From NCBI GenBank assembly GCA_021158245.1, contig JAGGVB010000181.1, forward strand, positions 1 to 59,903: a stretch of DNA of 59,903 nucleotides, given 5' to 3'. A program made the position numbers and the translations under genes. This document shows positions 17,165-27,632 of this stretch, piece by piece (the first letter of the stretch is position 1; each line of letters begins with the position of its first letter). The notes under the pieces are model-generated. The model was not told the DNA's origin and did no database searches. It saw only the letters and a list, made by a program, of their open reading frames with translations. The DNA is from a bacterium. GTDB lineage: Bacteria > Zhuqueibacterota > QNDG01.

Positions 17165-17953
17165 TTAATCTTTTATTGCAGGTTTTAAAAGCGCTGTACC
17201 ATGCGAGAAAAAATTTATCGCCCTGAGCTTTGCTTCTTCAATCCTGCCTGCAATACCATTCCCGAGTTTTGCCTGCATCATAAACCACGGATCAAACAGA
17301 TACCAGGCTCTTCTTCCCATAAGAAAAGGATTTTCTTTATCTTTTTTGTGTATCCAGTATGTGCACCCGCCTTTATAACCTGCCTTTACGCATAGATCAA
17401 TAACCTCAGTATTGTATCTGCCAAAAGGAAACGAAATAAATTTCACTTTATCTCCGGTTTTCCGCTCCAGTTCCTGTTTGGATTCAAATACTTCATTTTC
17501 TATCTCTTTACGGTTTATGCGTGTTAAATCAGAATGGTGGATTGTATGGGATCCTATCTCGAAACCCGCCTTTTTCAGGCTGTCAATCTGCGCCCACGAA
17601 AGATGTTTAAATCTCAGGCCTCCTAAATTCACGTCCCACTTATTTTCTTTTCCTACAAATCCTGTAATAATAAAAATTGTGCCTGTAAAATTAAACTCTT
17701 CAAGGACTGGCGCGGCATAATCTAAAATACTTTCGTAACCATCATCAAAAGTCAGGACAACTGGTTTTTCAGGCATAGAAACAGAATCCGTAAAAACATC
17801 ATCCAGACTTACAGTCTTATAACCGCAATCAGCAAGATTGGAAACAATTTTTCTGAACTGGCGGGGTGTAACCCTGGTAACTCCCCACTCAAAAGAAGGA
17901 TCAACTTTATGAAAAGTAATTATCGGTACAGGTTCAGCGTTTTTTTCATTCAC
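17165..17953 (-). CDS. Polysaccharide deacetylase (NodB homology)
   Basis: The start is taken as the GTG at 17953, preceded by AGGA and overlapping the aminotransferase stop. The ATG at 18019 would run 74 bp into that gene and add unrelated residues. 262 residues with TFDDGYES (catalytic and metal aspartates) and SHTIHHSDL (metal histidines). It removes acetyl groups from N-acetyl sugars of cell wall or surface glycans. No signal peptide is visible from this start. Confidence 0.86.
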   Translation of the reverse strand: MNEKNAEPVPIITFHKVDPSFEWGVTRVTPRQFRKIVSNLADCGYKTVSLDDVFTDSVSMPEKPVVLTFDDGYESILDYAAPVLEEFNFTGTIFIITGFVGKENKWDVNLGGLRFKHLSWAQIDSLKKAGFEIGSHTIHHSDLTRINRKEIENEVFESKQELERKTGDKVKFISFPFGRYNTEVIDLCVKAGYKGGCTYWIHKKDKENPFLMGRRAWYLFDPWFMMQAKLGNGIAGRIEEAKLRAINFFSHGTALLKPAIKD

Positions 17954-19157
17954 CAATTTTCCTGCGATTGTAAACCTCCAGTCCTTTTTCCAGGATCTCC
18001 ACGGCTCTATCAAGATCATCAGTATTTAACACATAGGCAATACGAGCCTCCTGCCCGCCTTTGCCTGGTGTTGCATAAAAACCCGGCCCTGGTGCAATCA
18101 TAGTTGTAGAACTATTTGCACGAAAATCCGTAAGAAGCCATTTTGCAAAATCTTCTATGTCATCAACAGGGAACCTTACCATCATGTAAAATGCGCCTTG
18201 AGGCTTTTTGCATTCAACTCCGGGAATTTTTGTTAATGCTTCGTAAACAAAATCACGCCTTATTTTATACTCCTCAATCATATCAGCAAAATATTTATCA
18301 CCTGTTGCGATTACAGCGCTTGCACCTACCTGTTCGAGTGTAGGAGGACATAGTCTTGCCTGCCCGAATTTCATAACAGTATCCATTATCTCTCTGTTTT
18401 TGCTTATTATGCATCCTATTCGGGCACCACACGCACTGTACCGTTTTGATATGCTATCCATTAAAACAGCATTTTTTTCAAGCTCGGGAAAAGATAGAAT
18501 ACTCGTATATTCTCCGTCAAATACAAACTCTCTGTATACTTCATCTGACAACACAAAAAGATTGTGTTTGAGTGCAATACTCTCAATTGTTTCCATCTCC
18601 TCTTTTCTGAGGACAGTACCTGTCGGATTATTCGGAGTGCATATTAATATGGCTTTTGTTTTCTGTGTTATTTTCTCTTCAATAATTTCCGCATCAGGCA
18701 GATGATAACCTGTTTCAGGGTCAGTACTGACAGGTACAAGCTTAACTCCTGCCATTGCAGCGAATCCATTATAATTTGGATAAAACGGCTCAAACACAAT
18801 GATCTCATCACCCGGCGAAGCAACAGCCATCATGGAAAAAACCACTGCTTCGCTTCCTGCAGTTGTAACCATGAGATCAGGTTCTCTGATGTGGCTGTAG
18901 CCGCAGTTATGATAATAATCAAGAAAGCTTTTACGAATTCGAGGAAGTCCGTTGGAAGGCCCGTAAGCAAGTACCTTTTGCGAATATTCCTTAACAGCAC
19001 TATAGAATTCAGAAGGTGTTAAAATATCAGGCTGTCCGATATTCAGATGAAACACCTTTACATTATCCTCCTCAGCTTTCTCAGAAAAAGGAGTTAATTT
19101 ACGAATAGGCGACCAGGGTGTAGCCGACCCGCGTTCTGAAACTCTCAGGCTATCCAT
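17946..19157 (-). CDS. Class I/II pyridoxal-phosphate aminotransferase
   Basis: 403 residues with the aspartate aminotransferase fold. The PLP-lysine lies in DSISKRYSACGARIG; the PLP-binding NNPTG and SDEVYREF motifs precede it, and R-containing ARIAYVLN follows near the C-terminus. The branch resembles AspC/ArAT-like enzymes; amino acid specificity cannot be fixed. Follows pnp by 40 bp. Confidence 0.9.
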   Translation of the reverse strand: MDSLRVSERGSATPWSPIRKLTPFSEKAEEDNVKVFHLNIGQPDILTPSEFYSAVKEYSQKVLAYGPSNGLPRIRKSFLDYYHNCGYSHIREPDLMVTTAGSEAVVFSMMAVASPGDEIIVFEPFYPNYNGFAAMAGVKLVPVSTDPETGYHLPDAEIIEEKITQKTKAILICTPNNPTGTVLRKEEMETIESIALKHNLFVLSDEVYREFVFDGEYTSILSFPELEKNAVLMDSISKRYSACGARIGCIISKNREIMDTVMKFGQARLCPPTLEQVGASAVIATGDKYFADMIEEYKIRRDFVYEALTKIPGVECKKPQGAFYMMVRFPVDDIEDFAKWLLTDFRANSSTTMIAPGPGFYATPGKGGQEARIAYVLNTDDLDRAVEILEKGLEVYNRRKIGE

Positions 19158-19197
19158 AATCTACTTTACCTTTCTAAGTAAAATTATATCAGATATC

Positions 19198-21282
19198 TTA
19201 TTTCTCTTCTGCCGCAACAGCTTTCATACTGAGATCGAGTTTGCCTTCAGGTGAAATATTCAGAAGTTTAACTTTTATTTCCTGTCCTACTTTCAAGTGA
19301 TCTTCAACACTGCGTACTCTGTGATCTGCAATTTCGGAAATATGAAGCAAACCCTCTTTTCCCGGAAGTATCTCAACAAATGCACCGAAATTTGTAATTT
19401 TCTTTACCTTACCGGTGTAAATCATGCCTCTCTCAGGCTTTTTAACAAGATTTTTTACCATTTCAATTGCAGCATTACATGCTGATTCGTCCTCAGCTGC
19501 AATCTGAATTGTTCCATCATCTTCAATATTAAGTTCAGCTCCTGACTTTTCAACAATCTCCCTTATCATCTTTCCACCCGGGCCAATAACAGTTCCGATA
19601 TCTTTGACATCAATATGCATATTCATAATACGGGGTGCATAGGGAGATGTATTTTCTCTTGGTTTACTTATTGCCTCATTCATAATGTCAAGTATCTTAA
19701 GGCGTGCAATCCTTGCTTTTTCAAGAGCTGTTTTCATTATTTCACTTGAAATACCTGCAATCTTGATATCCATCTGGAATGCATTTACACCATTTTTTGT
19801 TCCTGCTACTTTAAAATCCATATCGCCGAGATGGTCTTCATCACCAAGGATATCTGTAAGTATTACTGTTTCATCACCTTCTTTTATTAATCCCATGGCA
19901 ATACCTGCAACAGCATCCTTAACAGGTACCCCTGCGTCCATAAGGGACATTGAACCTGCACAGACAGTTGCCATTGACGATGATCCGTTGGACTCAAGAA
20001 TATCCGAAACTACTCTCAGAGTATAGGGAAAGACATCTTCGCTTGGTATAACAGGCTTAAGAGCTCTCTCTGCAAGATTTCCATGGCCTATTTCTCTTCT
20101 CGATGTACCGCGGAACATCTTGGCCTCACCAACACTGAAAGGAGGGAAATTGTAATGAAGCGTATAACTCTTCCATGAAGCTCCTTCAAGCCGCTCTATC
20201 TTCTGCTCATCGGATTTGGTGCCGAGAGTCGTAACTGTAAGGCTTTGAGTTTCACCTCTTGTAAACAGTGCAGATCCGTGTGTTCTCGGCAATACTGATA
20301 CCTCGCAGGTAATGGGGCGGATATCATCCCATCCTCTGCCGTCAATACGAACTTTCTTATTCACAATCTCATCACGGACAATCTCTTTTTCTATATTCTG
20401 TATAACTTCCGAGATAAATACTTCCTTATCAGGATACTCTTCAGCCAGGGCTTCCTGTACTTCATTTCCGATTGCACGCAGAGCAGCCTGTCTTTCCATT
20501 TTAGGTTTTATCTTCAGGGCCTGCGGAAGCTTCTCACCGGCAATACTGCGCACTTTTTCAACAAGGCTCTCATCTATTTCCGGCGGATCAGGAACAATTT
20601 TTTCCCTGCCTGCCTCTTTGACAAGTTCCTTCTGAATACCAATTATACCTTTAATTGCATCATGCCCAAAGGTCAACGCAGTCAGCATCTCCTCTTCTGA
20701 AATTTCGCCTGCTTCACCTTCAACCATTATAATTGAATCTTCAGAACCTGCAAGAACCACATCAATATCACTCTCTTCAAGCTGTGCAAAAGTAGGGTTA
20801 ATAATCAATTCTCCGCCTATGCGCCCTACTCTCACTCCGGCAACAGGCCCTGCAAAAGGTATGTCTGAAATTGAAAGCGCTGCTGATGCACCGGTTATAC
20901 CAAGTACATCCGCGTCATTCTCTTTGTCTGATGAGAGTACGGAAATAACAACCTGTACTTCATTATAAAATTCTTTAGGGAAAAGAGGGCGAATCGGGCG
21001 GTCAATCAACCGCGCACTTAATATCTCTTTTTCCTGAGGCCTTCCTTCACGTTTAAAAAAGCCGCCCGGGATCTTACCTGCAGCATAGGCCTTCTCACGA
21101 TATTCAACAGAAAGCGGGAAAAACCCTCTGTAATCAGCTCTCTTTTTTGATGCAACTGCAGTAGCAAGTATTACAGTTCCTCCGTACTGTACTACCACAG
21201 CTCCGTCAGCCTGTCTCGCCATACGTCCGGTTTCGAAGGTAAGTTCCCTGCCTCCGTGTTCAATACTTTTTCTTACTATCAT
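19198..21282 (-). CDS. pnp: Polyribonucleotide nucleotidyltransferase
   Basis: 694 residues, the standard length: two RNase PH cores (first with GGFFKREGRP, second with HYNFPPFSVGE and ILGDEDHLGDMDFKVAG), a KH domain with IGPGGKMIREI, and a C-terminal S1 domain starting MIYTGKVKKITNFGAFVE. It performs phosphorolytic 3'-5' RNA decay. It directly follows rpsO, the conserved rpsO-pnp order, with two hairpins in the leader. SD AGGAG is 6 nt before the ATG. Confidence 0.98.
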   Translation of the reverse strand: MIVRKSIEHGGRELTFETGRMARQADGAVVVQYGGTVILATAVASKKRADYRGFFPLSVEYREKAYAAGKIPGGFFKREGRPQEKEILSARLIDRPIRPLFPKEFYNEVQVVISVLSSDKENDADVLGITGASAALSISDIPFAGPVAGVRVGRIGGELIINPTFAQLEESDIDVVLAGSEDSIIMVEGEAGEISEEEMLTALTFGHDAIKGIIGIQKELVKEAGREKIVPDPPEIDESLVEKVRSIAGEKLPQALKIKPKMERQAALRAIGNEVQEALAEEYPDKEVFISEVIQNIEKEIVRDEIVNKKVRIDGRGWDDIRPITCEVSVLPRTHGSALFTRGETQSLTVTTLGTKSDEQKIERLEGASWKSYTLHYNFPPFSVGEAKMFRGTSRREIGHGNLAERALKPVIPSEDVFPYTLRVVSDILESNGSSSMATVCAGSMSLMDAGVPVKDAVAGIAMGLIKEGDETVILTDILGDEDHLGDMDFKVAGTKNGVNAFQMDIKIAGISSEIMKTALEKARIARLKILDIMNEAISKPRENTSPYAPRIMNMHIDVKDIGTVIGPGGKMIREIVEKSGAELNIEDDGTIQIAAEDESACNAAIEMVKNLVKKPERGMIYTGKVKKITNFGAFVEILPGKEGLLHISEIADHRVRSVEDHLKVGQEIKVKLLNISPEGKLDLSMKAVAAEEK

Positions 21283-21297
21283 TCTTTTCTCCTAACA

Positions 21298-21350
21298 GCA
21301 GTAGATAAAATATTTAACTACTGCTCTATAAACCTGATTTTTCTATCAGG
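21298..21350 (-). promoter_or_regulatory. Double stem-loop leader between rpsO and pnp
   Basis: Two hairpins lie in the 96-bp gap: CCTGAT/ATCAGG (21333-21338, 21345-21350) and GCAGTAG/CTACTGC (21298-21304, 21318-21324). The second ends just before the pnp SD. In E. coli a stem in this position is cleaved by RNase III and used for PNPase autoregulation; equivalent use here is inferred from position only. Confidence 0.5.
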
Positions 21351-21378
21351 ATACCGACAACAACTCTTGTAGCTAAAT

Positions 21379-21648
21379 TTAGCGTCGGAGTCCTAATTCT
21401 TTAATTACGGCTCTGTATCTCTCAATATCTTTTGTTTTGATATAATCAAGAAGCCTGCGCCGCCTGCCCACCATTTTTAACAACCCGCGGCGTGAATGGT
21501 TGTCTTTCTTATGCACTTTGAAATGTTCAGTCAGTTGATTGATTCTTTCTGTTAAAAGAGCAACCTGAACATCCGCTTTACCTGTATCGCGCTCATTATC
21601 ACCGAATTTTTTGATAAGCTCGCTCTTTTTCTCTTTAGTCAAGCCCAT
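21379..21648 (-). CDS. rpsO: 30S ribosomal protein S15
   Basis: 89 residues, exact family size, with [26 protein letters not shown] and the C-terminal [11 protein letters not shown]. It binds the central domain of 16S rRNA. Its ATG overlaps the ribF stop (TAATG), and its SD (AGGAGG) lies within the last ribF codons, so the two are coupled. Confidence 0.98.
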   Translation of the reverse strand: MGLTKEKKSELIKKFGDNERDTGKADVQVALLTERINQLTEHFKVHKKDNHSRRGLLKMVGRRRRLLDYIKTKDIERYRAVIKELGLRR

Positions 21649-22589
21649 TAATACCTCCTACTGGTCTTCAATAAAATTGCTAATGATTTCTTTTTATCTT
21701 GTTCTATATTTTCTCTCAACTCGTCAACAGTTGAGAATTTTTTCTCCCCGCGAATTCGTTCCAGGAAAAAAATATCCAGTTCCGAATCATATAAATCACC
21801 CTTAAAGCCGTGCAAATGTACTTCTATTTTCTGCTCATTACCGTTAAGTGTAGGCCGATTTCCGATATATGCCATACCTCCGAACTCCTCATCCAGTGCT
21901 CTAACCCTTACTGCATAAACTCCATTTTCAGGAATAAGCTTCCCCTCTTTTTTAATTTTTAAATTTGCAGTAGGAAATCCAAGCTCACGGCCTAATTTCT
22001 TACCCTGCTCAACTTGTCCATGCATCAGAAATTCGTGCCCTAACATAGTGTCAGCACTTTTTATTTGCCCCTTTCTGACAAGTTCTCTTATACGCGTACT
22101 GCTTACAAATTCTCCATTAACTTTTACAGGATCAACCACATGAATGGAAAAATCATAATCAGAGCTCATACGCTGAAGAAGTTTCTGTGTCCCCTCAGCT
22201 CCTCTTCCAAATGTATGGTTATAACCAACAACGAAATTCAGAACACCTGTTTTTTCAACAACAACTCTTTTGATAAATTCTTCCGCTCCGGTTTTTGCCA
22301 CTTCTCTGTCAAAAGGAATTATACAAACAGCATCAACTCCTCTTTCTTCAATAAGACACAGCTTCTCATCAAGAGTCGTCAGTAATTCAGGTACTTCAGT
22401 GCTTCTGACAACTCTTTTCGGAATCGGATCAAAAGTAATCAGCACACTTCTTGAATCTGTACTTTTTGCAAGACTTACGATTTTGTCAATGATCTTTTTA
22501 TGCCCGAGATGAATCCCGTCAAAAGAACCTACTGTAACACAACTTTTCTTTTTATAGGGGACATCATTAAAAGTTTTATAAATTTTCAT
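21648..22589 (-). CDS. ribF: Bifunctional riboflavin kinase / FAD synthetase
   Basis: 313 residues. The N-terminal nucleotidyltransferase domain has [14 protein letters not shown] and [10 protein letters not shown]-like segments. The C-terminal riboflavin kinase domain has [11 protein letters not shown] and the GVYAVRV strand. It converts riboflavin to FMN and FAD. It sits between truB and rpsO, an order conserved in many bacteria. Confidence 0.96.
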   Translation of the reverse strand: MKIYKTFNDVPYKKKSCVTVGSFDGIHLGHKKIIDKIVSLAKSTDSRSVLITFDPIPKRVVRSTEVPELLTTLDEKLCLIEERGVDAVCIIPFDREVAKTGAEEFIKRVVVEKTGVLNFVVGYNHTFGRGAEGTQKLLQRMSSDYDFSIHVVDPVKVNGEFVSSTRIRELVRKGQIKSADTMLGHEFLMHGQVEQGKKLGRELGFPTANLKIKKEGKLIPENGVYAVRVRALDEEFGGMAYIGNRPTLNGNEQKIEVHLHGFKGDLYDSELDIFFLERIRGEKKFSTVDELRENIEQDKKKSLAILLKTSRRY

Positions 22590-22591
22590 AA

Positions 22592-23284
22592 TTATACTGC
22601 TAATGCTTCCCTGATCTCTTGCAGTTGATAAGAATCATCAACTTTGTAATCTCCGATCTTTGTTCTCCTTAGATAGCTTAAATGCCCCCCCGTCTCTAAC
22701 ATATCCCCTACATCTCGTGCCAGTGCCCTTATATATGTTCCCTTTGAACACCTGACAGTTAATTTTAAAAACGGCGGATCCCACTCATCAAGCAAAATTG
22801 AAAATATAACAACCTTCCTCGGGCTTCGCTCTATCACCTCGCCTTTTCTCGCAAGGCGGTATAACGGGCGTCCTTTAACTTTGATAGCTGAATACATCGG
22901 AGGAATCTGCTCTATCTCACCATTAAAATTTTTCAGTACATCTTCAATTACCTGCACTGGAAAAGATTCCACTTCTTTCTTTTCTATGATCCTGCCTTCA
23001 GCATCGTCTGTGTCTGTTTTAATCCCGAGTGTAATAATACCTTTATACTCTTTCTCCATACCTACAAGGCTGCTTACTCCCTTTGTTGCCCTGCCTGTAA
23101 CTACAAGCAGAACACCTGTAGCCATTGGATCAAGAGTACCTGCATGACCGACCTTCCTGCATTTTGTCCAGGCTTTTATCTTTTTAACAACACCGAATGA
23201 AGTTATTCCTTCAGGTTTATCAATATTTAATACTGCTCCTGCATTAAAATCCAAAGAACTTATTTTAACAGCTGCACTATTCAT
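22592..23284 (-). CDS. truB: tRNA pseudouridine(55) synthase
   Basis: 230 residues. The catalytic motif KVGHAGTLDPMATGVLLV contains the active aspartate; IPPMYSAIKVKGRPLY and CSKGTYIRALARDVG are further TruB motifs. Shorter than the E. coli enzyme because the C-terminal PUA domain is absent or reduced. It overlaps the upstream nrnA gene by one base. Confidence 0.96.
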   Translation of the reverse strand: MNSAAVKISSLDFNAGAVLNIDKPEGITSFGVVKKIKAWTKCRKVGHAGTLDPMATGVLLVVTGRATKGVSSLVGMEKEYKGIITLGIKTDTDDAEGRIIEKKEVESFPVQVIEDVLKNFNGEIEQIPPMYSAIKVKGRPLYRLARKGEVIERSPRKVVIFSILLDEWDPPFLKLTVRCSKGTYIRALARDVGDMLETGGHLSYLRRTKIGDYKVDDSYQLQEIREALAV

Positions 23285-24285
23285 TAAACAAATGATTCAA
23301 GTATTTTTATTAATTTTTCCTTTACCTCATCAGCTTTTCCGGCAACTCTGCACCCTGCTGCACGCTGATGGCCCCCACCCCCAAATTCTCCTGCAACTGC
23401 ATTCACATCTACATACTCTTTTGAGCGCAAACTTATCCGAAAATAATCGGGTTTTTCTTCAATCATAAAAAATTCTACTTCTGTCCCGTCAATAGCAAGA
23501 AGATAATCAACAAAACCTTCAGTATCAACATTACTGCCCTCAGATACAAATCCGTTTACAAGATACATGCAGCTAACCTTGCCATCGAAATGGAACTCAA
23601 GAGTGGACAGAGCAGAAGATAGTGCACGAAGAGTATCAGGAGAAGAACGCTGATAAAGCATTCTTGCAATAAACCCCGGATCCGCTCCGCAGCGGACCAT
23701 CTCTGCACATATATAAAGAGATTTATCTGTAGTATTTGGGAAGCTGAAACTTCCAGTATCACAGACAATCCCGTTATAAACATAAGTTGCCATTGCTTTT
23801 GTAACATCTATACCCAAAGCAGAAATCAACTGATAAACAATTTCAGACGTACTGCTTGCTTTTGGGTCCACAACATTAATTTTACCAAAATTAACATTGC
23901 TCGGATGGTGATCAATGCTTATTATAGTACTGTTGTCAGGAATTAAGCTGTTGACTCTGCCTATTCTCTCAAGATTTGAAGCATCAAGAACAACACAAAC
24001 TTCCGGAGTAAAATCGTAATCTATTTTCTCAAAAGAAACGATACTATCCACATCAGGCAGAAAATCAAATTTCCCGGGAACAGTATCATCAATACACATT
24101 AAAAACCGTTTACCAAGATGCTTAACAATTGACGCAAACAGAAGAATTGACGAAATCGAATCTCCGTCGGAATTAATGTGTGCTGTTATTAAAAAATCAT
24201 CTTTCTCTTTTAAAACCTGCGAAACCCTTGAAAAGCCTTTACTGATTTCATTATCCTCTTTATATTGCATCCTGTTTTCTGTCAT
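23284..24285 (-). CDS. nrnA: DHH/DHHA1 phosphoesterase (NrnA-like)
   Basis: 333 residues. DHH motifs are present: ITAHINSDGDSI, VVLDASNLERIG and SIDHHPSN, and the DHHA1 domain ends with GGGGHQRAAG. NrnA enzymes degrade short RNA and 3'-phosphoadenosine 5'-phosphate. Position between rbfA and truB matches the conserved cluster in Firmicutes and others. Confidence 0.93.
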   Translation of the reverse strand: MTENRMQYKEDNEISKGFSRVSQVLKEKDDFLITAHINSDGDSISSILLFASIVKHLGKRFLMCIDDTVPGKFDFLPDVDSIVSFEKIDYDFTPEVCVVLDASNLERIGRVNSLIPDNSTIISIDHHPSNVNFGKINVVDPKASSTSEIVYQLISALGIDVTKAMATYVYNGIVCDTGSFSFPNTTDKSLYICAEMVRCGADPGFIARMLYQRSSPDTLRALSSALSTLEFHFDGKVSCMYLVNGFVSEGSNVDTEGFVDYLLAIDGTEVEFFMIEEKPDYFRISLRSKEYVDVNAVAGEFGGGGHQRAAGCRVAGKADEVKEKLIKILESFV

Positions 24286-24291
24286 GTAAAG

Positions 24292-24654
24292 TCAGCCTAT
24301 AGTATCTTTATCCGAAGAATGTATCTCATTAAAAATTTCATTAATATGTTCCATGTAATCCAAACTCGTATCAAGAAAAAACTTAATCATAGGCAGATAA
24401 CGTAAACGAATACGGGTGCCGAGTTCACTTTGTATAAATGAAGTAGCTCCTTCCAGAATATGCATTGAAGCCGCCCTCTCCTCATCGCTGCCGAGTATAC
24501 TAACATATACTCTTGCATTACGCAAATCTGCAGACAAAGCAACTTGAGTAACTGTGACAAATCCCAGTCTCGGATCTTTCATTTTAGTCCTGAGTATCTC
24601 GCTTATTTCAAGCTGGATCATACCTGATACTCGTTTTTGTCTCTGGCCTGCCAT
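24292..24654 (-). CDS. rbfA: Ribosome-binding factor A
   Basis: 120 residues, KH-like fold with DPRLGFVTVTQVALSADLRNA and YLPMIKFFLDTSLDY. It binds immature 30S subunits near the 5' end of 16S rRNA. It lies in the infB-rbfA-truB order, separated from infB only by DUF503. Confidence 0.96.
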   Translation of the reverse strand: MAGQRQKRVSGMIQLEISEILRTKMKDPRLGFVTVTQVALSADLRNARVYVSILGSDEERAASMHILEGATSFIQSELGTRIRLRYLPMIKFFLDTSLDYMEHINEIFNEIHSSDKDTIG

Positions 24655-24668
24655 ATTACTTATTATCT

Positions 24669-24950
24669 CTATAGAATCTCAATAATATTATCTATCAGTT
24701 CAACACGATTATCTTTAATAATAGCATTCATGACCCTGGTAAAAACAGAATCAATAAATCTCCGGCTATTTGATACTGATGCAATACCGATACATGCCCT
24801 CTGCCACTTATCCTGATAATCCACTTCCGATACTGAAATATTAAAATTATTTCTTAAACGGGTAATTATGCTTTTCAAAATAAATCTCTTTTCTTTAAGA
24901 GACTGTGCACCGGAAATATGCAGCTCTACCTGCAAAGTCCCTACTAACAT
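24669..24950 (-). CDS. DUF503 family protein (YlxP-like)
   Basis: 93 residues with the family pattern LQVELHISGAQSLKEKRFIL, NFNISVSEVDYQDKWQ and a predicted ferredoxin-like fold. It is nearly always located beside infB or rbfA and probably assists translation or ribosome assembly; biochemical role not established. Confidence 0.9.
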   Translation of the reverse strand: MLVGTLQVELHISGAQSLKEKRFILKSIITRLRNNFNISVSEVDYQDKWQRACIGIASVSNSRRFIDSVFTRVMNAIIKDNRVELIDNIIEIL

Positions 24951-24953
24951 TTA

Positions 24954-27578
24954 TCAAAGCTCCCTGGCCTTCTCAATAATAATGTAAACCTCAAACATGT
25001 CACCTGCTTTTATATCTCTGAATCCCTCAAGAGTAATACCGCATTCATAACCGGCAGCTACTTCTTTAACGTCATCTTTAAAACGTTTAAGAGAAGATAT
25101 CTTTCCGTCATGAATTATCTCTTTATCCCGAATAACGCGTACCATGCTGTTTCTCAATACTTTACCGGAAAGAACATAGCAACCCGCTATCATGCCTACT
25201 TTTGAAGCTTTGAATATATCGCGGATTTCCACTTCTCCGGTTACTTCTTCGATAAGTTCCGGCTCCAAAAGCCCGGAAAGTGCAAGTTTAACATCATTTA
25301 CTACATCATATATAACTTCGTATAAACGGATATCAATATTTTCTGCCTTGGCGAGATCCACTGCTTTACCGTTCGGCTGCACATGGAAACCTATAATTAC
25401 AGCTTCAGACGCTTCGGCAAGAAGCACATCTGATTCATTAATAGCACCAACTGCTTTGTGAACTATACGAACACTTGCCATATCTGTTGCTAAATTCATC
25501 AAAGAATCACTTAACGCTTCAACAGATCCGTCCACATCTCCCTTGATAATAACTGCAAGTTCCTTAACAGTTCCCTCAGCAATATTCTTTGATATCTGAT
25601 CAAGAGTCAGGCGTTTTATCTGCTTGAAGCCCTGTTCACGTTTTAACTGCTGCCTCTTGTTGCTTATATCACGTGCTTCCTGTTCACTGTCAACAACTAC
25701 AAAAATATCTCCGGCCTGAGGCATACCTGAAAAGCCCATCACCTGCACAGGCGTAGATGGCCCTGCATGTTTAACTTTATTTCCCCTGTCATCAATCATT
25801 GCTCTGACTCTTCCATGGAAGGGGCCTGCAATGAAAATATCTCCAATATTTAAAGTACCTCTCTGGATTAATATATTTCCGATAATACCTTTGCCTTTAT
25901 CCTTACGCGCTTCAAGAATTACAGCCCTTGCCTTTGCCTCGTGATTGGCCTTAAGTTCAAGTATTTCAGATTCAAGAAGTATTATCTCCAGTAACCGGTC
26001 AATTCCTTCCCCTGTTTTAGCGGAAACTTCTGCACACTGAACCTTGCCTCCCCAGTCTTCAACAAGCACATTATGTTCGGAAAGCTGCTGCTTTATTCTA
26101 TCTATATTTGCACCTGATTTGTCAATTTTATTAATTGCAACAACAATAGGCACATTAGCAGCCCTGGAATGGTTAATCGCTTCAATTGTCTGAGGCATAA
26201 TACCGTCATCTGCCGCAACAACAAGTACAACCATATCAGTAACCTGTGCACCTCTGGCACGCATTGCAGTAAAAGCTTCATGGCCAGGAGTATCAAGAAA
26301 TGTAATTGCATTATCATTAGTTATTACTTCATAAGCACCAATATGCTGAGTGATGCCTCCTGATTCATGAGATATTATATTGCTTTCCCTAATAAAATCC
26401 AAAAGAGAGGTCTTGCCATGGTCAACATGGCCCATAATAGTTACTACAGGGGCTCTCGGATGAAGTTTGGACTCATCTTCTTCCTCTTCAAAAATTACCT
26501 GGTCTTCCGTATCTTCTCCAAACTCCGTAAGGAATACAACATCATACTCAAATTCATGCGCCACCATCATAATTATTTCACGGTCAAGACGCTGATTTAT
26601 AGTAACCATAAGGCCGAGAGACATACATGCTTTTATCACTTCATTTGCTTCAACATCTAATAAATTAGCGAGTTCTGATACTGAAGCAAATTCAGTAATC
26701 TTAATTACATTCTCTTCTGTTTCTTCAATTTCGTCTTTTATTTTATCCTTTTTATGCTTCCTCTTTTTGGTAGTATCACTCATCTTGGCTAGAGTTTCTT
26801 TTATGGAAGCATCTATCTCCTTCTCATCAATTTTAACCTGAGGCCCTTTTTTACGTTTTTTACGTTTTCGCCTCTTTTTATTCGAACTTTTTGACCCCTC
26901 TCCGCCTTCTGCAATAAAAGTCTCTTCCTGCTTTTTATGGTGATGCCTTTTTTGCGGAATTTCTTCTTCTACATCAGCCTGTTTTTTATGTTTCTCTTTA
27001 GAGCGGGTTCTCTCCTCTTCATTTTTTTCTTCATGATGTTTTCTTGCCGCTTTCTTTAACGAACGCTTCGGCTTTTCTACAGGAGGTATCTTATCAACAT
27101 CAATTACCTGTGCAGCACCATGCTTCTGGCCTGCACTTGTGGTTTCTGCTTTCTTCTCTTCTTTTTGGGCTACAGGCTCAGCTTTCGGTTTCTCTCTCGG
27201 CGGCTCTGTAACTTTAAGAGCTTTTTTTGCAGCCTCTTCAGAACGTTTCCTTGCCCTCTTTTTGCCAGTAGTTGAAACAGGTTCAAGTTCACTTCCTTTA
27301 GAGCGCTCAAGAATTTCATTTATCTCTTCACGAATAGTCTCTCTGCGCTTCTCCTCTTCAATCTTTTTTTCCTGTATTTTTTTTCTAAAATCAGGTTCTT
27401 TAGATTCAAGGTCTTCAGCTCTTTGAAAATTTTCATTAATCAGAGCATACATTTCGTCGCTCACCGGTGCCATGTGGTTCCGCACCTTAACGCCCTGTTT
27501 GTGCAAGAACTCAATAAGAGTCTCGTTCGACATGTTAAATTCTTTTGCTACGGAGTATACTCTTTTTTTACTAGTCAA
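24954..27578 (-). CDS. infB: Translation initiation factor IF-2
   Basis: 874 residues. The N-terminal IF2-N domain ([19 protein letters not shown]) is followed by a long K/E/R-rich linker (about residues 70-280), a second IF2-N-like unit, and the GTPase domain with [16 protein letters not shown] and NKID. Two beta-barrel domains and the C-terminal fMet-tRNA-binding part complete it. The linker is highly charged, as in Bacteroidota-type IF-2. Second gene after nusA, with 54 bp between them. Confidence 0.98.
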   Translation of the reverse strand: MTSKKRVYSVAKEFNMSNETLIEFLHKQGVKVRNHMAPVSDEMYALINENFQRAEDLESKEPDFRKKIQEKKIEEEKRRETIREEINEILERSKGSELEPVSTTGKKRARKRSEEAAKKALKVTEPPREKPKAEPVAQKEEKKAETTSAGQKHGAAQVIDVDKIPPVEKPKRSLKKAARKHHEEKNEEERTRSKEKHKKQADVEEEIPQKRHHHKKQEETFIAEGGEGSKSSNKKRRKRKKRKKGPQVKIDEKEIDASIKETLAKMSDTTKKRKHKKDKIKDEIEETEENVIKITEFASVSELANLLDVEANEVIKACMSLGLMVTINQRLDREIIMMVAHEFEYDVVFLTEFGEDTEDQVIFEEEEDESKLHPRAPVVTIMGHVDHGKTSLLDFIRESNIISHESGGITQHIGAYEVITNDNAITFLDTPGHEAFTAMRARGAQVTDMVVLVVAADDGIMPQTIEAINHSRAANVPIVVAINKIDKSGANIDRIKQQLSEHNVLVEDWGGKVQCAEVSAKTGEGIDRLLEIILLESEILELKANHEAKARAVILEARKDKGKGIIGNILIQRGTLNIGDIFIAGPFHGRVRAMIDDRGNKVKHAGPSTPVQVMGFSGMPQAGDIFVVVDSEQEARDISNKRQQLKREQGFKQIKRLTLDQISKNIAEGTVKELAVIIKGDVDGSVEALSDSLMNLATDMASVRIVHKAVGAINESDVLLAEASEAVIIGFHVQPNGKAVDLAKAENIDIRLYEVIYDVVNDVKLALSGLLEPELIEEVTGEVEIRDIFKASKVGMIAGCYVLSGKVLRNSMVRVIRDKEIIHDGKISSLKRFKDDVKEVAAGYECGITLEGFRDIKAGDMFEVYIIIEKAREL

Positions 27579-27632
27579 TGTTACCCTTTTTCCTGTTTTT
27601 AGCCTAAATTATCACTTTAAAACATAAGGCCA

